A program made the translations under genes and the position numbers. DNA of 64,000 nucleotides from Thysanoteuthis rhombus. Taxonomy: Eukaryota; Mollusca; Cephalopoda; Oegopsida; Thysanoteuthidae. The notes under the pieces are model-generated. The model was not told the origin of the DNA. It saw nothing but the letters and a program-made list of their open reading frames with translations, and searched no databases. Shown in pieces: positions 49,468-61,700 of the stretch. The number at the start of each line of letters is the position of its first letter. Position 1 is the first letter of the stretch. The stretch covers positions 62,413,475 through 62,477,474 of the forward strand of contig OY735209.1 of NCBI GenBank assembly GCA_963457665.1, in the 5' to 3' direction.

Positions 49468-52400
49468 CACGAACATAGATATAATGAATTTCAGTACTGT
49501 AAAAATCAGTCCACATTTTTTGTCAGTAGCTGACTTGGTCAACCTGCGTACACTCGACCCCATATAAATATATCAGTTTATATACAACACTTTTTAAGGT
49601 TAATGCTGCAGAGTCATAGTGAATTATGTTGATACATCAATATCATAGCATAATGATGAAAACTGCATTAATTTTACACAAGAAATATTGATTTTTCAAC
49701 AATCTCCTTTCTTGTTAATACACTCAATTCAGTGGCGAATATTAATCATATATAGCTAACATTATACAGTGAAAATTCAGAATGAAATTCAGCTAATAAA
49801 TGTTAGGCTACAGACTGATTGATCAAATGTTACTGATTTTTTAATGTCTCTAGGCAATTTTACAAATCACTTTAGAACTTTATCCGTATTTCTTAATACA
49901 TGCCTCAGAAATCAAACTTATATTCATGTGCCTTACTGATTTCATGATAAAATGTATAGGAGCTATATTACAGTTCAAAGTCTTTATACAACTTTAATTA
50001 TATTTCATTTGTAATACTCTATATATTTTGCAGTTTTACAAGGAAAAAAATACTGATAATATTTGTTCAAATTTAAAAAACAAAAAGGATTTGATTATTT
50101 ACTCAATTTATTATGTGTAATTTCAGTATCCGTAGAATCGCCACACTTATATGAATATATTGACCTTTGCTAATTCTTTTTCCCTACCTAAAACTCAACA
50201 GTTGCTATTTCTCTTAATATAGCTCAATCACCTATCTAGGATATTGAAGAGGCTTCACAGGATTCAGGGTATCCAGAGATGACTGAGCAAAAAACAGACG
50301 AAACCAGGATACACAACAAATTGACCCAATTCAAAAACATCTGTTACCCTTCAATTTTCCAAGCAGGGTTTGTACGTCCTCTCCATTCAACATTGTCTGC
50401 CAGTTATTTTTATTGCTTCCTTCTGTTATTGCACTGTTTTATGCATTCTTTTCAGTTTTACGGTTTTTTTTCCTGTAAAGAGCCCAATGACTACATGATG
50501 GCCTTCAAGTCATAATATTTATTTTGACTTGAGGTCTCCACAAACCAAGGACAGTGAACTAAGACATTCACAAATAATATAATCAAATAAGATACAATTT
50601 GAGAAATATGAAAAGATAAACCAGTAGCAATAATACTAAATTTTTCTAAACATTTTTCGGCATTCTTTCGCAAATCATTACCAGCCGAATCAGCCATTTA
50701 AGAGATCTGGTACCACAAGCCGGAAGTAACTAGAAATGTCTACATCTTATCACATTTAAATTTATAATCTAATTCAAACTAATGCTTAATTTGAAAATTG
50801 AATATTTTTGGAAAAAAAATATACATCAATAAATATTACAAATGGTATAATCCTGTCTCTTATATTCAATTCCATAATTAAAGAGACAAGATCAAATTAA
50901 ATCAATATGAGAGACTGGAACACCATTGAAAGTATTAATATATATCTATGACTAAATGAATAAATCAAGATGAAAAACCTTTTCTTCAATATGAAGGAGG
51001 AGTCCTTCAATTCCTTTATTTATCAAACTCCCAAGGCCAATTATTATTGGATATGGACAAAGGTGTTATTCTGTCCTTAATATCTTATTTAATCATTTTG
51101 AATTAAGGTGTATTTAGATATCTTAATCCTAATAAATTTAGGCGTATTAAGATAAAGAAATTTTTAGTCACTTCTGGCATACGATGACAGATTTCTTAAA
51201 TGCTTGATTTGGCTGGCAATGATTTGCAAAAGAATGCCCACATTTTGACTAAAGATTCTAATAACAACTTTAAATTCAAAGTGATTGACATCCTAATTAT
51301 TTACTCAGTTCTGCATCCATAGGAAAGTATATTTATAAGAAAATGATAGATCATATTCAAAATGCAATTCTCCAATAAAGCTACAGATGTTATCACAGAA
51401 TTGGATAAAAATTTGATTATCAAAAATTGGAATTTAAAAAAACAAAAACATCACATTTTAATGTATGTTTTGTTTACTATAAAGTGAAAATAATTTTAGA
51501 GAGTTCACTCACTCGTATTCCAAATTTGACAACTTTTTTATGACTTTAAAATTTATATCAAACTTGCCATACCAATCAATAACTGAACAACTACAGTGTC
51601 TAAATTTGAAGTTGTGAAAAAAAAAAAAAAATTTTCCATCGAAGAATAAGGATGGTCAGAATAAATTCTATTCATGACATCACTGATGTTTTCTACATGG
51701 AAAATATCTGAAAGAGTAAAGAAACATCTAAATTCTGGAGAATCTAGATATTAATAAACCAGCCAAAATGACCCCCCCCCAAAAAAAAGTAAAAAAAAAA
51801 AAAGCTGTTTTTAGAGGGGATCTAGTGGAGTACTGATACCAATTTTTGAGTCCGTAGACAAAACAGTATGGTCAGGAGTACTGGAACATACAAGCATATA
51901 TAAAGAGGGATAGAACCTTTTATCACCTCAGGTGGCTACGGTTGTTTATCTAAACAATCTATGCAATCTTGATACTTCTCATTCTAATCACAATAAAGAA
52001 TGTACTTTCATAAGTGAAATAATGAAATTTCTTATATCTATTTTGAATTTAAAACTTACAATTTCATTATTCAAGGACAGAAGTTGGGGCGTCTGGTGGG
52101 CAGTTACACTATGTCATAGTGGACGACATTAATTACTATTATAGGCTAGAAGAAGTTTTGCATTCAATTTCCTGAGTGTTGTTTCCTTTTCTGTACTTGC
52201 CAGCCAGCCACAGGTGTCTGTTGTTCAGGAATATATGAAATTTTGATGGACATTCCAGAACACAATAAACACCCGAAGAAGGCTGAAGGGTTCCGAAATA
52301 AAACTCAGCGAAAAGACAAGGAAACTAGTTGGTACAAACCTAATGTAATGATTAAAATACCCCATCTAACAAAATTCAGAAGAATGATCTTCTTGGGCCT

Positions 52401-53795
52401 GTTTTCATCCTCTCAATAATCAACTAATCTGATCGGTCTCTGAAATCATATTTTCCAAAGTAGTTATATCTAGAAGCCAATTGAGCTCAAGATAGCCAAG
52501 TATATGCCTGGTGGATTATCCTGGATCAGGTATATCCAACTTTTTGCACATAGTGGGCCACATAAGACATTTTCAATCTTTATTTGGGCCACACACAAAC
52601 TACTAAAATGTTGATCGTACGTACAGAAAGTGTACTTAAATTCTATTTTAGATAAACATGTTCTCGAATCATTCTGTAGAGTATGATGTTATAGCAAAAC
52701 CTCTTCAATTTGTTTGGTAGTAAAACAAAAGATGCAGCTTAGAGTTTGTAGTAACCATTTGTGTATACAATGAATACGGACTTCAGCCCCCCACCCCAAA
52801 TAAGCTGGACCTGTGGAAATTCCTCAAGTGTTGACAGTTAAGATTATTCATTATCTTATGCTCTGTGACCCTTTGCCTTCATCTTCTCGAACTTATCCCT
52901 CCAAAATTTGCTTCATGTTTTCATATAAATGTTATACAAATGAGAAAGTTTCAAATGTAAAAACCTCCTGAATCCAGTTAATAAACAACTTGACATATTC
53001 TATCTCCTTTCTTTTTTTTTTTTTACCTCTTATCAAAATTAAAGTGTAACATTCAAATGTAGGAAGGATAGTACGAACAAGCAGAATACTATGAACATTT
53101 ATATTTAAGATAACAAGGGATTAAAAAGATACTGAAAACATCATCTCTTGGGACATAGGATTTGCAAAAGTATAATGAATAAAAGATCTAAGAGAATAAA
53201 AAGAGGAAAGAAAAGTCCAATTCTACCACAAAGCACTGTGAAAAGAAACAAAAAAAAGAAAAAACAGCATTGAAGAGAATGTAAGATTATCCCACCTTAT
53301 TAGCAGGAGTGGTACTGTTTGGTTGGCTCACAGATGATTCAGAAGACATTGATGCTGTCTCCACGCTACCATTAAATATATGATCTCTATTCCGATTGTG
53401 AGTAGATTCAGTATCTTTTAGCTTGACCGGGTACACCTCCGTGCCATGTAAAATTAACTTCCATCCTATCAGGACACCTACAAAAGAAAGATATAAAAAT
53501 AAGATAAGAGGTTATAAAACAGGGAAAACTTGAACTGGTGCTTGAGAATAAAGAAAGAGAAAATTACTGGATTAAATATTAATTTTTCTTTAAATGATAT
53601 TCGAGAACATATTTAGGGAAACAAAATGCAAACATCTTGCATGATTTATTTTCTGAGTAATGGTTCAAGTCAAAAGTCATGTCAGGCCATATCTTGTGAA
53701 TTTTTTTAAATCTAACAATTCGGAACTCCGCTTAAAGTCGAGAAAATCCACACATATAGAACACAATGTGTATCCATACACACGCACACATATAC

Positions 53796-53872
<77 letters not shown>

Positions 53873-55700
53873 ACGTATTTGTATACATATATATTCCCAA
53901 GTACAGATCAGTAATTCAATGTATAATGATTTTATTTCATGAAGTGCTCCATACAATCAATGTTAAGTTAAAGTAGAACATTAAATATGGTGGAATAATG
54001 GATTCTCTACAAAAATACATTTATGTTTCTGCCCTTTTGGGCTTCTTCAGGTGAATGATTAGATTTATTTTGATTACGATTCAAAATGTTATGTTGAAAT
54101 CCATTGAGAGCTTTTGGATATATCATGTGGACAGACATTAGGGCATAGAAGTACTTTCAACTTTGCTGACACAGGTAAACTATTCATTTCAGTAAATATA
54201 AATATTTTAAGGCAATCTAGAATGAATCAATTTACTGAAGCTCCTTAATACACTCATCACCAAAAAATGTATCTACTACTTCACTTGTCAAATGCTGAAT
54301 GATGTTAATTACTCAACATTCCCCTTTTTGAAATCTGAACCTTGTCTTCATTTTGTCCTCCACACACTTACTAATAGCAGCTTTTCATTCAGTCTTTGAG
54401 AGATCCCCAATGTTCTATTCTTGGCCTACACACATCGGACATCAGCAGAAAAAAAAGATTGAGGCTGAAAGTGTTCACATGAGTAGACTCATTTTTTACA
54501 GATTAAAATACTAGTAACAGGAAAAATTTCTTTTCCCTTTTAACTATTTAAGAAATAAATTAAGATCATATATATGAGCCATGTCTTCCACACTTATATC
54601 AGCAGTAGCTACTATCAATCCCTCACTCTTCATACCCTCTCATTGTGGTAAAATGTGCATGTGCGCGAGCCAGGAATTCAATCTACTTGTGAACACTCTT
54701 TGTGTGTGTGGCGACTGGCTAAGGTCTGGATAAAACCCTTGACTTTGGAATGTTAAAAGAAGCTATAAGAAGAAATAAGTTCACAGCACCATGTCAGAAG
54801 TGGTGGGCGGCTTAGGCGTATCTCAGTTCGCAAGCAAACCAGCCAAGGGAAAGACGTATCTCTAGGTATAGGGAGGAGGAAAACCAAGGGATAGCAGCCG
54901 AAGAGAGAGAAATGGTGAACAAGACTTAGTCATGAGGCCAGCCAACAACAGGAAAGAGCAAAATGAACACTGAGCAAAGGAATACAGTGTTAAACTGCAT
55001 TAATAATGTAGTAGCACTGTGTAAAGTTTTGGGTCAAAAGTTTTTCCCTGCAAAATTAGTATTGGAATTTGCGGTCAACTAAACAGCTGTCCGACCTTTT
55101 ATAAAACAACAAAAGGGTCTCAGATTGAGAAGTGAAGAAAAAAAAAAAAATACAAGCAAAGTATCCAGTAATGGGTTTTATTCAATTGGCACGCATCCTC
55201 GTCTCTTCACAACGCACCTAGAATCAAAGAGGAGCAGATACATAATCAACCTGGATATCTACATACCAAGGAGATTTCTCAGCAAATGGTTCACCTACCG
55301 AGAGGCATCCTCAGAGTCCGTTTATTGCGGAATGTCATGGGTTTCAAGATACGACCACGATTGATGAACCTCCATTTCATAACACGCGTACAGCCAGCAG
55401 CGTACATTTTTTTTCTAATTCTTTTCCTCGTCAGTTTCATCATGTTTTGGTTTTGTTGTAAACATTGTCTCGTCACTTGTTCCAGTCTTGTAGCTGTCAC
55501 ATAAACGACTTGAGAACTGAACAGTGATGCAGAAACGATGATACACTTCGAAGAACAAAACAATGCTTCATTTTTAAACTAACTTCCTCCCAACCATGTC
55601 TGTCACACTTATGGTATCAGTAGAAGCTATCAGCCGAGCCTTTTGTAAATTCAGGATAACTGTGGGTGAAGTGACATGTTATGAATTTATATACATAAAT

Positions 55701-55734
<34 letters not shown>

Positions 55735-58700
55735 TTAACATGCCAACAGGAAAAAAAGCCAGTGTATTCAATGTTTATTACTATAGGCTACTTACAGCCA
55801 GACTTCATTAGAACACAGGTACAAATCAACCATCAAATATAATTCTTGTGAAGTGTTTCTCAAATTATGTGCCATGGTATAATCATCAGCCATTTAGTGT
55901 CTGTTGTTGGACATGGACCTTCTTAAAGATTTGCCAAGACCTTTCAATTGTGGGAGTCACAGAGATAGTAATTTCTGTACTTATTTATAGTTTGTCACGC
56001 CATCTTATATTTTGTCAACCCCAATTTCGCATGTGATCTCTGAAGATCCATGTTATGAGTCATGATGTCCAGCAGTTGTCTGCCATTCTCACTATATGAC
56101 CAAACCTATGTCATTTAAACTTTCTTATGGATTCTATGATATCTAAGATTCCTGTTTTTCCTCTCATATGCAGTGCTGTCTTGTGATCTCTCTTATGTTG
56201 AGCATGATTTTCTCTTGTGCATGTTGCATAGTTTTTTAGTTCAAGAGTCAGTCTATTGCTTAGGTTCAATGTTTCAGCTCTATAGGTGACTATCAGGAAG
56301 ATGCATTGGTTGTATACTCTAAGTGGAATTCTCATTAATGAACGCTGAGCTTGCCTTGCCGAAAGCTTGTCAACTTTGTGCGATTCTTTGATTGATTTCT
56401 TCTTTTGAAGATTTCATGGAGAATTGTTATCTTAGGTAGATGTAGTGGTCTACTGTCTCAAGTTCAGTGTCTTCAATTTTGTTGTGTCTTTGTCTTCAAT
56501 ATAGTCTTTCTACATGATATTTGTTTTACCAAAGTTCATGCGGAGAGTAACTTTTTTTGCTTTCTCCATTCAATCTGTCCAGTATCATCTAGAGGTCATG
56601 AAGATTCTCTACAAAAAGGACAATGTCGTCTGCAAATCTGAGGTTGCTTAAATATTTGTAGTCTATTCGGATTCCCTCATTTTCCCAATCTAGGTTCCAG
56701 AAAGTCATCTCGAAGCAGGCTGTAAAGGGTTTGGGTGAGCAGGTATCTCCCTGTCTTACCCTATTTTCAAGTTGGAGGGGGTTCACATCTTTATGTGGCC
56801 TAATGAAGGAATAGTGTGCATCAATTATCTATGAAGAGTACCACATAAATTTTTCCAGATATACAAACATGTATTTTGAGCCTTGTCCTGAATGGGTATT
56901 ATGTCTGCCCTGCTCCCACCAGTTGTCAATCTAGCACCGATTCTCACACCAAATTTTGTGAAAAGCAATGTCACTGACAGGCTGACATACTGAAAAACTC
57001 CCATCACCTCCTCCTCCTCCTCCTCCTACACATGTTGGAAGTGCAAATGAGAGAACTGTAACATCTGAGATCTAACTTTCAGGCTCATTCAGCTTTTTCT
57101 AATTTTTTGTTTATACTTAGTTTCATTGATTCATGAAGTAATACCTCCAGTGTACTACATAAATAAAGCACACTATTCAAAATATTGCTCTAAATCTATA
57201 GTAAGTTTTTCTCTTAACACAAACTGTGACATTTCCTGATATGAATCACCACTACCCACCACACAGGTTCAGATACTGTAGGGTTTGGGTTATTTCATGT
57301 GTTCTGACATTTATATGTATCAATGTATCTAGACTATTCTCAGCCCTAACCACTCATAGTTGAAATTTGAAATTTTGTGCACACCCACACACCCTCAATG
57401 AGCAACGGAAATTTTTTTTTTTGGGGGGGGGGGTCCACCTAAATAATGTTTTTTTTGGGGGGGGGTGTCAATTTTCAATGTACATTGATGCTAAATTGGT
57501 CCATTAGTTTGTGCCCATGCTTGTTTTTTGAAATTTAAACATTCTATTGCCCGACGATTCCTTGGTCGTTGACAACTAAGATTGCCCATTATCTTATACC
57601 TTTGCACTCCTCTCACCCTATGCCAGTATCCTTTCATTTGTTCCCTTATCACTTGCAATTTTTGTTGCTGCTCCATGATTTTATCTTAATGTTATAAAAA
57701 CACATTATGAGTCAACGTTTCCATCACATGATGGTCTTATGGGACATTGGCAGTGGATAAAGATGTTGGTTAAGCACATCTAGCAATGTACCAGGTGGTT
57801 GCTGGTTCAATCCTTTGGTTAAGTAGTTCTGAAAATCACACACGCTAGTTCAAGGAAGAATAACTGATACAAGATATCCCCACCTTGGACAACGGAACTA
57901 GAATCTACCCAAGTAAATTTGGTTTTAAATCCATAGTAGTCTAGATAAATCAGTCAATACTAATGACGATTTCTCATTTTGGATATTCAAAACAAAATTA
58001 TACTGCATTACTTGTAAATATCTATTGTCAAGTTATCCACATTAAGATATTTTGTAAAATTTTTGATAAATCTTTCGGCACCAGGAAATATTGAAATATT
58101 TTACAAGAGAAGTATCAGAAATAAATAGAAACCCCCCCCCCAAAGATCTTGAAATTTAAGAATCAGTGAATTTTCAAATCAAACCACAAACTAATTTTTA
58201 CCAAAAAGTTATGACAGCTGAATCCCCCACAAAGCATACAATCTGAAAGAACAAAAACAAAAAGAAACCAAAAAAACAAAAACAAACAAAAAAAAACAAA
58301 CAAAAACACCACCAAAACAGAACAAATAAGAAAAATGCATACTTGTATATTTTGACATTAAATAGATGAAAAATACTAATGTAGTGACACAAAATAGCTA
58401 TTTTAGTACATGTAACTAAATTTTGTAAAATAAAATTGTTCAATTTTGTCACAGTATTGATATTTATTCATCTATTTTAAATGATCAAAATATTCTGGTC
58501 AAGTGTTTTTATAATTATGTAAAATCTTTGAGCAGATTTGCATTTTTTTCTAACTGGTTAAAGGATTTTTGTTGCTTATATATTTCTACAGTAAACTAAA
58601 ACTACTTTCAAATTTATTTGATACCTCAGCAGATTATCACTGTAGTTTTTTTAACTATCCTGGATTAAAGCAGAATATACTGTATTTGACAGCACATAAG

Positions 58701-61700
58701 ACCGACATACACTTCCCTTGTGCCAGTGCTAAATCCAGGAATAATTTTTATTGATATGCCATTGAAAATGGCAAGACAGAGTGAGAGACGGACGGACAGA
58801 GAAGGAGAAACGAGTGACAGACGGACAGAGAAGGAGAAACGAGTGACAGACGGACAGAGAAGGAGAAACGAGTGACAGACGGACGGAGAAGGAGAAACGA
58901 GTGACAGACAGACGGAGAAGGAGAAACGAGTGACAGACAGACGGAGAAGGAGAAACGAGTGACAGACGGACAGAGAAGGAGAAACGAGTGACAGACGGAC
59001 AGAGAAGGAGAAACGAGTGACAGACGGACAGAGAAGGAGAAACGAGTGACAGACGGACAGAGAAGGAGAAACGAGTGACAGACGGACAGAGAAGGAGAAC
59101 GAGTGACAGACGGACAGAGAAGGAGAACGAGTGACAGACGGACAGAGAAGGAGAACGAGTGACAGATGGACAGAGAGAGAGAGAGAGAGAGAGCGAGTGA
59201 CAGACGGAAAGGGAGCGAGTGATAGAGAGACAGACTTTATAAAGACTGTCATTTTGTTTTGAATGAAAGACAAAAAAAAAAAAAATATTAAGAGTAGATG
59301 GGAAATTCGGTGATCAATGTATTGTCTCACAAGTAACCCAAGCAACACCAACAACACGGTTGTTATCTCCATGAGAGATATATGCAATCAAAAGAAGTAA
59401 AAATTAATGTACTCTTACCCTCATTATTATGATGTTGATGTCCTTGTACATTTTCTATTTCCAGCACCCATGATCCTTGTGGATTTTCTCCCCAGAAATG
59501 GACTGAAAGAAATGGCCATTTGTTGAAGCCTCCAGTTTGCCAATCATTAGGCCGAGGTGGCAGCAGTGTTGATCGAGTTCCGTTGGGTGAAGTTAGACTA
59601 ATACGCAAATCACCCCGACGACTGTAGTGTAGTGATATCTGTGCTTGTACATGTTCTAAAAACTTGACTGAGTTACTGGTGCTTTGACAGCCATCCACAT
59701 GCAAGATACTTTTATGAATGGTCTGGCTGGACAATAAGCTAGGAAAAAATAGAATCAAATTGAAAAGCAGATTTAGATTTTTATTGCTGTCAAAAATTAA
59801 AAAACAACAATAGAGAGAAAAAAGTCAAATGTGGACATTTTTTTCTCGAATAGATACCTTTTTATGAGATTATTTGCCATTAATTGACACAATACAATTT
59901 TTGTTTGAATTCCAGAACTGAGAAATTATTATCATACACTGATTTATAAGGACCAGCGACCTCATCTTGTCTTGACATTTTGGCTGTTGTACCCTCTGAC
60001 CTTCCTTAGGCACTTTCTGTACTTGGTAACCTACAGGGAATCTTGAAATGAATCTCTGTGGATTGAATAAAGGGTCTTGTTTTGAAATTCCCAGAAGATT
60101 ACCCACTCATCTGAAGAGAGTTAGCAGGTACAATGGCTGAAACATTGTGACAACCAAGACGTGACAATGGTCTGAGTACATCAGTGCATAATAACAACAC
60201 AATGTAGCTTCAGTTTTCATCAAGATATAAATTTTAGCTTTAAAGTAAGTCAGGGGTTAATTTAAAAGCATTATCCCCATCTTTTGGGAATTATTTTAGT
60301 TTTCAGAATGTAAAACTATTTTATACCAAATGATTTGAAGCATTCAAGCTGTGCCAATCTATTGGGATTGCCATTTACAAATCTAAATGAAATCTGAGAA
60401 CTTATTCTTGTTTGACAAAAAAATAACAGGAATCCATCAACTTACGATTCTACATCCTTTGATACTATTTCACAGATGTGTTTTTCTGGAAGTGTGGTCC
60501 ATGTTTTAGCCATTTTCACCATAGCAGCAGCATCCATTAATCCATAACCATAGCGCAAGCTTACTACAAAAAATATAAGGGGGCAAGTTGAATTAAAAGA
60601 AATGAAAAGGGTAGAAAAACAAGTCTGGTTAGTCATTCAATAAAAACTGCATGTGTTTTGAGAGCATGTCAGGATTTGAGGTGATCAATTAAAAAATTGG
60701 AAAAAAAAAGCCTTTAGTTACATCAATAAAAAAAGTCTGAATTTTCAAAAAACAAGCACAGATGCTGTTAGACACAAAATAATGGACCAATTCAACAAAC
60801 TTGGATTGTTAATTGAACCGTCCCTTAAAAACATACTGGGGTTACACGGAAAGCAAGTTTTTCAGGATTTAAAAGTAACCATAAATACTTTTATCCTTTC
60901 AAGACTCCTGGGACATAATTGATTAGATATTCAAGGTGTTAAGAAAATTACACAAAATTATTAACATTCTTAGACTATGAGAAAGAGCAGATTCAATAAA
61001 ACTAGCAAAAGGAAAAAGATAATTCAACTCAAGTATTCACTGCATATATTACTCAAAGCACTTAGTAATAGTTGAAAAAGAAAGAAAAAAAATCCCTTTA
61101 TAATAGTTTGTATGATAAAATAACAGCTGAATCTATAATAGCATTTAAGCATTAAAATGTTTTATTTCATACCATCTCTTCCAAGAGCATTCTTGGTCCA
61201 TTCTCCATCCTCCATTGGTTCTGGTCGGGCAGTTAATACTGTGATGTATTGCACATCTCGCCAAGTTAGTTTATTACTTGGAAAGGAAGGGAGAAAAAAA
61301 AAAATTGATAATTCATACATCATAACATTTGATACAAGAGATATTTAACATTTACATTCAGCAAAATGTCAATATAACCTAGATCTCCCCAAAGTGGTTC
61401 TTTTTTTTCTGATTTAGTGGGTTATTCATTGAGTAGTTCATGAATTAATGCTTTCATTGAGAGACTTTGTCCCACGTACTGAAACTAATTGCCTTTACCA
61501 TAAAGTTCAGTTTAGTTTGTTTTTTTTTATCATGTAGTAATTGTCGGAGTAAATAAGTTTGTTTCTACTTGTAATATTTTGCGGAGAGGTGGGCGTGAGA
61601 ATACCTTGAGAGTAAGATCATGCCCGCCTCACAGTGCATGTGTTTTGAATGCATCCAATTTTCTTAAATGAAGACATTTTCTTCAACAAATACTAATTGA

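Larger units (their letters stand above)
26149..53295 (-). other. Convertase intron 5, 27 kb
   Basis: Its borders are phase 0 on both sides. Besides the listed repeats, no Cys-rich or other convertase exon was seen. Stretches without anything I can name: 26.2-29.2, 34-36.4, 38.7-42.0, 46.9-50.4 and 50.8-51.6 kb, all AT-rich with scattered A/T runs (for example A-runs at 43098-43131 and 49438-49465). A short orphan ATG exon candidate lies at 50637-50697. Confidence 0.75.
53478..59418 (-). other. Convertase intron 4
   Basis: A 5941-bp GT-AG intron. It holds the TA/TG microsatellite (53793-53872), a GC-richer stretch without a recognised gene (55150-55570), a LINE fragment (55868-56825), paired T/G runs (57415-57470) and the 29-bp minisatellite (58785-59235). 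Confidence 0.8.

Noticed and set aside
54590-54960. Possible LTR-retroelement remnant (a GTCAGAAGTGG primer-site-like word after a CACA end)
   Set aside because: Only one short word suggests it. I see no second repeat, no gag or pol similarity and no defined ends, so it is not called.
58665-59387. 240-residue open frame on the - strand
   Set aside because: It is the minisatellite read in a stop-free frame; it has no domain and no splice context.
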